Shown here: positions 43,903 through 50,687 of the stretch, piece after piece
Layout of the letters: every line of letters begins with the position of its first letter
How positions within the stretch are numbered: the stretch's first letter is position 1
NCBI GenBank assembly: GCA_024641705.1
Contig: JAHECO010000017.1
Location: 1-64,000 of the forward strand
DNA from: Candidatus Kryptoniota bacterium
GTDB lineage: Bacteria > Bacteroidota > Ignavibacteria > Kryptoniales > JAKASW01
DNA length: 64,000 nt
Reading direction: 5' to 3'
The notes under the pieces: generated by a model
Database searches by the model: none
The model's input: only the letters and a program-made list of their open reading frames with translations
Told to the model about the DNA's origin: nothing
Program-made: the position numbers and the translations under genes

Positions 43903-44115
43903 TTAATCCGCACTCGGCACTTCCGGTGAACCGCCCGGATACAAAGGAACCCGGCTGTGAAGCTCGACCTCCTTTCCGTCAATCAGTGCCTTCGCCGGGA
44001 AATGGTTCGCCCGTAACAAGGCCCACGACCAAACGCGCCACAGCGTCTTGTTCTGCCAGACGGCACTGTCCAGGCTCTTAACATACAACTTGAGCCATGC
44101 TCGTTTATTGCTCAT
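43903..44115 (-). pseudogene. Replisome-organizer-like protein, N-terminal part before a frameshift
   Basis: Starts at ATG 44115 (overlapping the upstream stop by 11 bases): 'MSNKRAWLKLYVKSLDSAVW', 'KTLWRVWSWALLRANHFPAK', 'DGKEVEL', typical of the N-terminus of phage replisome organizers. After 'EVEL' this frame runs into unrelated sequence and stops at 43903. A shift by -1 near 43953-43963 would give '..EVEL-SQPGSFVSGRFTGS..' and restore a single protein of about 295 residues ending at 43229. There is no classic slippery heptamer, so I favour a mutation or sequencing error. Confidence 0.65.
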
Positions 44116-44386
44116 TGTCGGCCCCCGGTTCATCGTTGAGTGATTCCAGTAACTCGGAGAGGTCGATTCCTTCGGCTTCAAGCTGGATCGCATCGGAACA
44201 AAGGAAATAAGCTTCAGTCAGGCTGTCTAATCCGGTCGAAACACTGTCAAGCAGTTTTTTCTTGAGCCTGTTTTCCGGTGACTCGCTGACAGTTGCTTTG
44301 CTCAATTCCCGATACTCGCTTTCGATTGAGCGAATGAGATTCGACAGGGTGATTTGCAGGTCGGGTAGCTTTTCCTGGAGTGTCAT
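44105..44386 (-). CDS. Small helical protein of the element operon
   Basis: 93 residues: 'LQEKLPDLQITLSNLIRSIE', 'NRLKKKLLDSVSTGLDSLTE' and an acidic end 'GIDLSELLESLNDEPGADNE'. It is predicted to be wholly helical and soluble. ATGA overlap with the upstream gene and 11-base overlap with the organizer gene place it firmly in the operon. I do not recognise it; an accessory to replication is a guess from position. Confidence 0.6.
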   Translation of the reverse strand: MTLQEKLPDLQITLSNLIRSIESEYRELSKATVSESPENRLKKKLLDSVSTGLDSLTEAYFLCSDAIQLEAEGIDLSELLESLNDEPGADNEQ

Positions 44387-44814
44387 GGCATGACCTCCGA
44401 GAAAAGGGAGGGCTGAACCACTTGAAGGGGCTGAACTGACCGGCCTTCGCCGCGAATGATTGTCAGAGGTAAAATGACCTGAGACTCACAAGCGTTCTGA
44501 AAGTGCATCCACCGTGTGCCCTGAATGAGCCAGGTGTCCCGTGCGATACGGTGATGCTCTTTCCGTCCGTCTGCATGTTGAATTGTTAGCTCAATCCATC
44601 GAAACGGAAAGTGTCTCTGGTCTCGAAGCAATTCGGAATTGACTCCATAGCCGCCGATAGCTCGGAAGAAATGCCTCCTTTCATCTCGGAAGACTCGGAG
44701 CGTATCCCGAACAATAATGCCAAGAAGCCTTTGACCTTCCTTGCTGTGGAGAAAAAGCCGTAAACCGTCGTGGTTAGGTTGAAGCGTAATTTCTGAGGGC
44801 GTTGTTGTCTGCAT
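44383..44814 (-). CDS. Hypothetical protein, first gene of the element replication operon
   Basis: 143 residues from ATG 44814 (GGGAG upstream; a TTG at 44829 is the first in-frame start). It has 'QPNHDGLRLFLHSKEGQRLL', 'RVFRDERRHFFRAIGGYGVN' and 'DTWLIQGTRWMHFQNACESQ'. Basic and His/Arg rich, so DNA binding is possible. The first 30 residues are matched by the fragment at 38568-38690 in the older element. Upstream lie a terminator-like hairpin and an inverted repeat that may control it. Confidence 0.6.
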   Translation of the reverse strand: MQTTTPSEITLQPNHDGLRLFLHSKEGQRLLGIIVRDTLRVFRDERRHFFRAIGGYGVNSELLRDQRHFPFRWIELTIQHADGRKEHHRIARDTWLIQGTRWMHFQNACESQVILPLTIIRGEGRSVQPLQVVQPSLFSEVMP

Positions 44815-44841
44815 GGTTTTTACTCCCAAGAAAAGATTGAG

Positions 44842-44901
44842 TTAGAAAAAAATAGACGGCAGGAGAGTTTATGCAGACTTCACCTTGGAAACCCGCCGTC
44901 T
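44842..44901 (-). terminator. Terminator-like hairpin on the minus strand
   Basis: Reading the minus strand, AGACGGC (44901-44895) pairs with GCCGTCT (44860-44854) and is followed by ATTTTTTTC. The loop is 34 bases. It could end the gene at 45013 or act as an attenuator in the leader of the gene at 44814. Confidence 0.55.
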
Positions 44902-44923
44902 GAAAATTGTTTGTTGGATTATA

Positions 44924-44952
44924 TGGTAAAGTCTTTATCACAAACTCTACCA
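44924..44952. promoter_or_regulatory. Inverted repeat upstream of the element replication operon
   Basis: TGGTAAAGT (44924-44932) and ACTCTACCA (44944-44952) are inverted with one mismatch and an 11-base spacer. The GGTA/TACC ends recall the operators of the two HTH genes. Possible binding site about 110 bases before the operon. Confidence 0.4.
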
Positions 44953-45012
44953 GTAAGTTATGGCGATTTTTAGACGTGACAGTCTTGGGAGATTTGTCAC
45001 GCTTTCTTTTGT

Positions 45013-45750
45013 CTATCTGATTATGAGACCATCCCGATATTCGAGCATATTTTTTTCTGCCATCTTCTCAATTAGAGCCTTTATCTCTGTCCACGGTTTG
45101 CCGATTGCGTCAACAAGTTGCTGCTCGGTCTTAAAGTCCGTGTCCCCGGCACGCACTGCGTCCAGAATCTGTTTTTCTTCTTCGGTTCTTGTTTCCTCTC
45201 GCTTGTCTCCAGTCTTGTCGATGTATCTTTGTTTCAGCTTTCTTAAAGTGACATCCGAAGCATCAAGGAATCTTTTGGCGTACGGGAGTAACTCCCTAAA
45301 CGTGTTTCTTGATCGGCACAGTATTTCTTTTATATCATTGTCCATTCCTTTTGTCACCGGGAGTTTTCCAAAATATGGGTCGCTTAATTCCTCTGCCATG
45401 GCGTCCTCAGGTGCCTTATAAGGGTGGCTCTCCATAATGCGGTTAAATTGATTCTGAATATAGTCGGCACGTTCCGCCTTGGCCCTGATGCTCTCAAAAT
45501 ATTCATTCTCGCATTTCTCCATGCCTGACTTTAATCGCCATTGAAGAATTTCATTACCTTCTGGGAATAACTTGGAGATTCCATCAAGAAGAGCTTCACG
45601 TTCGCGTCCAAAGGGTGTCATGGTGGGAGCATCGCCAAACTTCTGCCGATGTTGCTCAATCAATTTAGCAATCGTTTGAAGTGTGAAATCTATCCGAGCA
45701 TTTATTTCCATCTCAGTAAGTCCGTTAGAATTATTCGCTTGTTCCATCAT
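45013..45750 (-). CDS. Hypothetical protein of the element with a winged-helix-like C-terminus
   Basis: 245 residues starting with two ATGs after GAGGGTGA. Largely helical and charged: 'INARIDFTLQTIAKLIEQHR', 'ENEYFESIRAKAERADYIQN', then a C-terminal stretch 'AVRAGDTDFKTEQQLVDAIG' and 'TEIKALIEKMAEKNMLEYRD' that looks like a winged helix. No family recognised. It is separated from the replication operon by a terminator-like hairpin and from the exported protein by 94 bases. Confidence 0.55.
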   Translation of the reverse strand: MMEQANNSNGLTEMEINARIDFTLQTIAKLIEQHRQKFGDAPTMTPFGREREALLDGISKLFPEGNEILQWRLKSGMEKCENEYFESIRAKAERADYIQNQFNRIMESHPYKAPEDAMAEELSDPYFGKLPVTKGMDNDIKEILCRSRNTFRELLPYAKRFLDASDVTLRKLKQRYIDKTGDKREETRTEEEKQILDAVRAGDTDFKTEQQLVDAIGKPWTEIKALIEKMAEKNMLEYRDGLIIR

Positions 45751-45843
45751 TCACCCTCAATTGTAAATGTTCCATGGTGTTTATCGGTAGGCTCATTCTA
45801 AAAGGCTTCAGCCCTGGACCGAGGAATGCCAAATTTAAAACTT

Positions 45844-46278
45844 CTACTTGAAGAGTGGTCTATATGGTGAAAGCACCCGGTCGGCTTGTGCGACGATAGA
45901 TTCTGCCGCAGAGTTAACCGCATCTTCAGGAAAGTTGCCGAGAATAGAATTTAGGTAACTTTTAGTCACAGAGTTGAGAGAATCTTCATTAGGCCATACG
46001 TCGATGAAGATTGCGCAGTATATGCTACCCAGACTTTGGCCTGTATTGGCCGTTAGCGGACGCGTTCCGATATGCATCTCAATATAGCTTCCACCTTCGG
46101 GAGCAACATCGAGAAGTCGCATTGAGTGTGATGCGCGAATTTCCTCTTTCACCTCATAAACAAGATTGCCTCCGAGCATATCGTTTTCAGTATTAGCCAC
46201 TACTAGGACAGGTATCTTTGTCTGTGCGAACGCGTGAGAAGATAGGAAAAGCATTACGATTGTAAATAGCCGCCTCAT
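45844..46278 (-). CDS. Exported protein carried by the element
   Basis: 144 residues starting at ATG 46278, with GGAGG 8 bases upstream. The signal peptide 'LFTIVMLFLSSHAFAQTKIP' has a clear AFA-Q cleavage site. The mature part ('NTENDMLGGNLVYEVKEEIR', 'GGSYIEMHIGTRPLTANTGQ', 'LGSIYCAIFIDVWPNED') is small and unknown. As the only exported product of the element it is a candidate cargo or superinfection-immunity gene; that is inference. Confidence 0.7.
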   Translation of the reverse strand: MRRLFTIVMLFLSSHAFAQTKIPVLVVANTENDMLGGNLVYEVKEEIRASHSMRLLDVAPEGGSYIEMHIGTRPLTANTGQSLGSIYCAIFIDVWPNEDSLNSVTKSYLNSILGNFPEDAVNSAAESIVAQADRVLSPYRPLFK

Positions 46279-46360
46279 GTCCGCAGCCTCCTTCTCTGCT
46301 ACCAATTAGGGCCATGCTGCATCGTGCAGCCGAATGTCTTCAAGTTGAATATTCTCCCAA

Positions 46361-46425
46361 GTAAAAACCCCTACTGTTTGCGAACCGTGCTGTCGGTCTC
46401 CCGTGTGAACGGGAACGGTAGGGGT
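46361..46425 (-). terminator. Structured terminator after the ImmA gene
   Basis: On the minus strand ACCCCTAC (46425-46418) pairs with GTAGGGGT (46374-46367) followed by TTTT. Inside lie two further hairpins, CCCGT/ACGGG and ACCG/CGGT, giving a three-way junction. It probably ends the HTH-ImmA transcript. Confidence 0.55.
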
Positions 46426-46479
46426 GAAAGAAAACTCTCCGCATTACTCGCAAGTTCTTACCTTTCTTCTATTTCATTT

Positions 46480-47133
46480 TCACTTAATCAGTCCTTGTCC
46501 GAAAACAGAAATCACTCTGTCAATAGCTGAATCCGGTGGTCGCTTGAGTGAAGTCCTGATCACATCCCTTGACAGTTTAAGGGATTTGTACATCCTCTCG
46601 GCAATGAAGTCCGCGAGTTCATTCGGACTGAAGAACTGTGCCTTTTGAATTTCTTCCAGATGTTCCCTTACCCAATCAATCACAAATTGGTCGAAGATTT
46701 GGCTCGGCAATAGTAGCTGCGAAGCCATGGTACGAGCTTGCTGCTCAATCCGTTTGTATTCTTCGTCGCTGAACGAAGCGTGATACGACTGCACTTCATC
46801 AAGCGTGGTGATTCCAGCAATCAGTTTTTCATGGAGCAAGATATGTGCTAATTCTTCTGCAAGTGTGAATCTGAAATAGAATTCTTGCGATTCGGATTCG
46901 TAATGGTTTTCATCAATGGCTAAGGCGTAACCACCGATAGTTTTCAGAACCGCACCTTTGACTCCAAAATCTTCATACATGCGATTCACCGGGTGAATTT
47001 CAATTCCTGCTTTGTCAAGAAGAACTTCGATGTCGATCGGCAGCGAGTTATCTTTTGGAAAGCCATGGCGTTTGAGGAATTGAGCTGCACGAGTTTTGTA
47101 ATCGGAGAAGCTGTAATATGGAACGCTTGCCAT
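46480..47133 (-). CDS. ImmA/IrrE-type metallopeptidase of the intact HTH/ImmA pair
   Basis: 217 residues. 'NSLPIDIEVLLDKAGIEIHP' begins the domain and the zinc motif is 'RFTLAEELAHILLHEKLIAG', in which the usual HExxH reads E-E-x-x-H (first His replaced by Glu), an uncommon form. 'ARTMASQLLLPSQIFDQFVI' is the later family motif. ImmA in ICEBs1 cleaves the repressor ImmR and so induces the element; here the start overlaps the HTH stop (TGATG), matching that arrangement. Activity is uncertain because of the altered motif. Confidence 0.75.
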   Translation of the reverse strand: MASVPYYSFSDYKTRAAQFLKRHGFPKDNSLPIDIEVLLDKAGIEIHPVNRMYEDFGVKGAVLKTIGGYALAIDENHYESESQEFYFRFTLAEELAHILLHEKLIAGITTLDEVQSYHASFSDEEYKRIEQQARTMASQLLLPSQIFDQFVIDWVREHLEEIQKAQFFSPNELADFIAERMYKSLKLSRDVIRTSLKRPPDSAIDRVISVFGQGLIK

Positions 47134-47498
47134 CAGAATTCTTTGTTGATTCTTTCTGTCAGTTCCTTGAGTTGTTCATCCGTCAGTTGCTTGCTCGCAA
47201 TTGTCCTGAGCAGTACAGGCAGGTATTCGTATTCCTGCACGCTCTCGGCAATATCCTCCGGCAATTTCCCGACAGCGAGATTTCCAAGGTCGATGAGCTT
47301 TTTCTTTTCTTCGGCGTCGAGCTTTAATCCCTTGGCGATTCTTTCTAAAACTTCAGGCTTTTGCGGTGGCTTAGTTATGCCGCGTTCGAGCTTGGAATAG
47401 TTGCCAACATCCATGGCGATTTTGTGAGCAAATTCCCTCATCCCGATTTCTCTGGATTGCCTGAGTATCCGCAAGAATTCGTGGAATAACATTTTCAT
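47133..47498 (-). CDS. XRE-family HTH repressor of the intact element
   Basis: 121 residues: 'SREIGMREFAHKIAMDVGNY' and 'SKLERGITKPPQKPEVLERI' form the HTH; the C-terminal part ('LPVLLRTIASKQLTDEQLKE') is shared with the older copy at 37997. GGAGGT precedes the ATG. A GTTGTA/TACAAC operator lies immediately upstream. Likely the master repressor that keeps the integrase and replication genes silent, by analogy with ICE and phage immunity systems; not proven here. Confidence 0.82.
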   Translation of the reverse strand: MKMLFHEFLRILRQSREIGMREFAHKIAMDVGNYSKLERGITKPPQKPEVLERIAKGLKLDAEEKKKLIDLGNLAVGKLPEDIAESVQEYEYLPVLLRTIASKQLTDEQLKELTERINKEF

Positions 47499-47512
47499 AA
47501 CCTCCTATTAGT

Positions 47513-47531
47513 GTTGTAAGAAAAATACAAC
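47513..47531. promoter_or_regulatory. Operator of the intact HTH gene
   Basis: GTTGTA (47513-47518), 7-base spacer AGAAAAA, TACAAC (47526-47531). It lies 15 bases before the HTH start and two bases after the integrase stop. The older gene has GTGGTA-N7-TACCAC: same spacing, one base changed per half-site. Confidence 0.65.
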
Positions 47532-47532
47532 G

Positions 47533-48621
47533 TCAGAAAGCGTTTGTCAAGTCAATTTGTCGGCTCTGTCGATGTCCCTCCAGCATCTTGACAGCATTAG
47601 CCAAGTCCTCACGTCGAACGTGACTGTAAATCATGGTTGTGGATATGTCGCTATGGCCTAAGACTTCTTTCACGACTGCAATCGGGACACCACGACGAAC
47701 CATGTTTGAGGCTGTACTATGCCGGAGGCTGTGGAAATGCAGAGCTTCGCTGAGTCCTGAGGCCCGGACGGCTTTCTTGAACTCTTTGCTTACAAAGTCC
47801 CGCTCATACCTCAAACCGGAATGCCTCTGAAAAACATAGTTCCTTGTTTCTCCGCCAAAGGCGGATGCGCCTCCGGTGCAGAGGTTGAAAACCTTCGGCT
47901 GTCTTCTGGTCAGCATTTCAAGCGCTGTTTGGTTTAGAGGAACCATGCGCTCTTTTTTGCTCTTCGTGGTGAATGTCTCGGTGTTAGAGACTTTGATTGT
48001 CCGTTCCGCAAGGTTGACGGCTTGCCATTCGAGATTAAGAAGCTCGGATAGCCTCAGGCCGGTGTGAAATGCTAAAGTGAAGAAGTCCTTCATGTCCGGC
48101 TTCGCTGTATGCTCAAGGATTGAATCCAGTTCGGTTTCCGTAATGAACACAGGGAGTTTCTTCGGAATCTTTGACAGTTTGATTTTCTTTAGCGGATTAT
48201 CGGAGAGACAATTCCATTCAATGGCTTTGCTGAACGCGGCTGCAAGCGTCCGGTGATACAGGTTGGCCGTGTTTTTGCTCTTCTCTGAAACGGAATCGAA
48301 GAAGGCTTCCAGCAATCTCCGGTCAGCATCTTTAAGGGGAATGTCCCCGGCGAAGCTCTCTAATGCTCCGAGACTTCGCTCGACGGTCAGGAAATAGTTT
48401 TCGGAATGTCGGTTCCTGACGTATTCGCTGTAACTGTCAGCGAACTTGTGAAGGGAAATGAATTGTGGCTTTTGGGACTGGCTCAGCTTGTCCTTGAATT
48501 CGGAAAGGAATCTTAGGGCCTCGTCTTTTCGTGTGGCATGGGTAGAGATTCGTTTCCTGCGGTTTTCAGTCTCGTCGAAATAATCGACGTAGAATTTGCC
48601 GCATCGTTTGAATAGAAACAT
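47533..48621 (-). CDS. int: Tyrosine integrase of the tRNA-Ala element
   Basis: 362 residues from ATG 48621, which has GGAGGAAACC upstream (the frame opens at 48660). The N-terminus is a short arm-binding-like beta region ('KRCGKFYVDYFDETENRRKR'), followed by a core-binding domain and the catalytic domain: Arg in 'FHTGLRLSELLNLEW', Lys in 'TFTTKSKKERMVPL', His-x-x-Arg in 'HFHSLRHSTASNMVRRG', His and Tyr in 'LGHSDISTTMIYSHVRRE'. It lies about 115 bases from the attachment repeat in the tRNA, the standard position. No excisionase gene was recognised. Confidence 0.92.
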   Translation of the reverse strand: MFLFKRCGKFYVDYFDETENRRKRISTHATRKDEALRFLSEFKDKLSQSQKPQFISLHKFADSYSEYVRNRHSENYFLTVERSLGALESFAGDIPLKDADRRLLEAFFDSVSEKSKNTANLYHRTLAAAFSKAIEWNCLSDNPLKKIKLSKIPKKLPVFITETELDSILEHTAKPDMKDFFTLAFHTGLRLSELLNLEWQAVNLAERTIKVSNTETFTTKSKKERMVPLNQTALEMLTRRQPKVFNLCTGGASAFGGETRNYVFQRHSGLRYERDFVSKEFKKAVRASGLSEALHFHSLRHSTASNMVRRGVPIAVVKEVLGHSDISTTMIYSHVRREDLANAVKMLEGHRQSRQIDLTNAF

Positions 48622-48666
48622 GGTTTCCTCCAGTTCCCCCGGAAGGAACAGAAAAGCCACAAAGGA

Positions 48667-48688
48667 CTGTACACAAAATTGTACAGTT
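48667..48688. repeat. CTGTAC/GTACAG inverted repeat upstream of int
   Basis: CTGTAC (48667-48672) and GTACAG (48681-48686), overlapping a TTGTACAGTT word shared with 40588-40609 at the other element end. Candidate integrase arm site or int operator. Confidence 0.45.
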
Positions 48689-48735
48689 CAAATACGAACG
48701 GAATAGGGGGATGGGATTTGGGAAGATTGGAATTT

Positions 48736-48785
48736 GTGGAGCTGAGGGGGATCGAACCCCTGACCTCGTGAATGCCATTCACGCG
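48736..48785. repeat. Attachment-site copy within tRNA-Ala
   Basis: 50 bp forming the 3' half of the intact tRNA-Ala gene, repeated directly at 40496-40545 with one mismatch. It is the integrase-proximal junction of the element. Confidence 0.9.
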
Positions 48786-48809
48786 CTCTCCCAGCTGAGC
48801 TACAGCCCC
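48737..48809 (-). tRNA. tRNA-Ala (anticodon GGC)
   Basis: 73 bases, complete cloverleaf: acceptor GGGGCTG/CAGCTCC with the G3-U70 wobble pair that identifies alanine tRNA, D arm AGCTCAGCTGGGAGAGC, anticodon loop TGAATGGCATTCA with GGC, T arm AGGGGTTCGATCCCCT, discriminator A. The 3' CCA is not encoded. It is the integration target of the neighbouring element and remains intact. Confidence 0.95.
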
Positions 48810-48976
48810 AGATTATCAAAGAAATTCCTCGAAAGGAACGTCAATAATATAGATTCCACGCCCTTCATCTGCAAGGAGCCGAAAACTAGCGGGACAATGT
48901 AACTGCACGATGCGCAGAATTTGTATGTAAAGGCGGCTGTTTTTAACTTTAATGACTTGGAGAAAATTTCTACCCT

Positions 48977-50614
48977 ATGAGTCTAGAAGTAAAAAATAGC
49001 GGTCTCATAGTCTCCGAAGAGCTCCTTCGGCTGTTTGAGGGGATCGGCGAGGGTATGATAGTCACCAACCGCTTCGGGGAAATTGTCGGGATAAACAAGG
49101 CAGCCGAAAAGATATTCGGCGTCAGCAAGGACGTCAACCTTCACAAGAATTCCGCCGCCCTTTTGAAGGGGCTCTGTGATCCCAACACGAAGAAGCAGGT
49201 TCTCCAGCCGCACCTTCCGTTTAACCAGACTATCGCCACCGAACGCCCGGTGGAATCGCGCGAATTTCTCCTTAAAAGGCCCGACGGCAAACAGTTATAT
49301 GTCCAGATATCGACCTCACCCTTCTTCGGGGATGACAGAGTTTTGGCGGGAACGCTCGGGATCCTCATCGACGTAACGAACCGCCGCAAGCTTGAAGAGA
49401 CTCTGACACAGAGGAACCTGCAGCTGAGCGCGATCAACCGGATCGCGACCCTTCTGAACCGGACGATAGATTTCAGAGAGGTGCTTGAGTATTCGGTCAG
49501 ACAGACGATGGAGATCTTTACCGGCGATGCCGGCGCGGTGCTGCTGCCGGACAAGGCGGGCCGCAGGATCTTCGTTGCAGCCAGCGCTAACCTGAGCGAG
49601 GATTTCCTTTCCGAAGTCCACGGTTCGGAGATCGCCTCAACGGTTTTCGGAAGGGTACTGACGTCGGATACCGTCGAATCCATCAGCCGGACCGAAAACT
49701 TCGAGCTCATGCCGCGGTCGATGAAGAGGTCCCCATTCGCCTCTGTTGTGGTCTTTCCCCTCAAAGCCAAGGGGAAGGCGGTAGGGGTGGGGGCTCTTTT
49801 CAGCGAGGCCGAGAGAGTGCTCGAAGACTCTCAGCGGGAGATCATCGAAGGCATCGGGACGGTCATCGGCGCAGCCATTGAGAACTCCCGGCTTCACGAG
49901 GAAACTATACAGAAAACCCGCCTCCTCGAGAGTAAGAACCGTGAGCTGCAGCAGTTCACGTATGCAATCACGCACGACCTGAAATCGCCTATCCTTGTTA
50001 TCGAAGGTTTCGCCCGCGAACTGAAGAGGAGCGGAAGCCTCGAGGTCGAACAGGACGTTCTAATAGAAGCAATCATGTCGTCTTCTGCGCGCCTGCACTC
50101 GCTGGTGAACGACCTTCTCGACCTGGCCCGCGTCGGCAGTGTGGAAGCGGTAGTGGAGGAAACGGATCTGGCGGAACTTGTCAACCGCGTACTCAACGAC
50201 CTCTCAATCAGGCTGACCGAAAAGAGGGTGAAAGTCTCGCTGGAGGGCACGTTCCCCAAGCTGGATATCGTCGCACGATACGTTGAACGTGTCTTCATGA
50301 ACCTTATAGACAACGCGATCAAGTACACCGGTGAGCAGCCGAATCCTCAGCTGACGATCGGTGCCCAGGACAAGGGTGACCACTACCTGTTCTTCGTGCG
50401 CGACAACGGGATCGGTATACCGCAGGAATTTCACGAAAGGATCTTTGCAATCTTTCAGAGGGTAAAGACGAGCGACACTGAGAAGGTCGAAGGGAGCGGC
50501 CTCGGGCTTTCGTTCGTCAAGAAGATAGTCGAACTGAGCGGCGGGAGTGTTTGGGTTGAGTCGGCTGGCAAGGGAAAGGGCGCTACTTTCTACTTTACTC
50601 TGCCGAAGCAATGA
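48977..50614 (+). CDS. PAS-GAF sensor histidine kinase
   Basis: A soluble 545-residue kinase. A PAS domain (about 12-130, 'IGEGMIVTNRFGEIVGINKA') is followed by GAF (about 150-310, 'GDAGAVLLPDKAGRRIFVAA'), then HisKA with the phosphorylatable His333 in 'YAITHDLKSPILVIEGFARE', and HATPase ('VFMNLIDNAIKYTG', 'FFVRDNGIGIP', 'SGLGLSFVKKIVELSGG'). No membrane segment and no receiver, so a separate response regulator is needed. The following gene, 73 bases on, encodes a large multi-domain signalling protein and is the nearest possible partner. Confidence 0.92.
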   Translation: MSLEVKNSGLIVSEELLRLFEGIGEGMIVTNRFGEIVGINKAAEKIFGVSKDVNLHKNSAALLKGLCDPNTKKQVLQPHLPFNQTIATERPVESREFLLKRPDGKQLYVQISTSPFFGDDRVLAGTLGILIDVTNRRKLEETLTQRNLQLSAINRIATLLNRTIDFREVLEYSVRQTMEIFTGDAGAVLLPDKAGRRIFVAASANLSEDFLSEVHGSEIASTVFGRVLTSDTVESISRTENFELMPRSMKRSPFASVVVFPLKAKGKAVGVGALFSEAERVLEDSQREIIEGIGTVIGAAIENSRLHEETIQKTRLLESKNRELQQFTYAITHDLKSPILVIEGFARELKRSGSLEVEQDVLIEAIMSSSARLHSLVNDLLDLARVGSVEAVVEETDLAELVNRVLNDLSIRLTEKRVKVSLEGTFPKLDIVARYVERVFMNLIDNAIKYTGEQPNPQLTIGAQDKGDHYLFFVRDNGIGIPQEFHERIFAIFQRVKTSDTEKVEGSGLGLSFVKKIVELSGGSVWVESAGKGKGATFYFTLPKQ

Positions 50615-50687
50615 TCGAAAGTGCAAGCCGGATTTTCACGAACGATGCTTCTGTCGTACCATCCAGTAATTTTCATACCAAGCCGAC

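Larger units (their letters stand above)
40496..48785. mobile_element. 8.2-kb integrative element in tRNA-Ala(GGC)
   Basis: Bounded by the 50-bp direct repeat of the tRNA 3' half. Gene order from the tRNA inward: integrase, HTH repressor, ImmA protease, exported protein, a winged-helix-like protein, an operon of four small genes including a frameshifted replisome organizer, DnaB-like helicase, and three small genes. All genes are on the minus strand. I see no capsid, portal, terminase-large, relaxase or secretion gene, so it resembles a phage satellite or a mobilisable island rather than a full prophage. The base composition is visibly richer in A and T than the flanks. Confidence 0.85.

Noticed and set aside
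48513..48782. Minus-strand frames across tRNA-Ala and the integrase start
   Set aside because: They translate the tRNA gene and overlap int in another frame.
40496..48785. Interpretation as a complete prophage
   Set aside because: No capsid, portal, tail, large terminase or lysis gene is recognisable in the ~8.2 kb.
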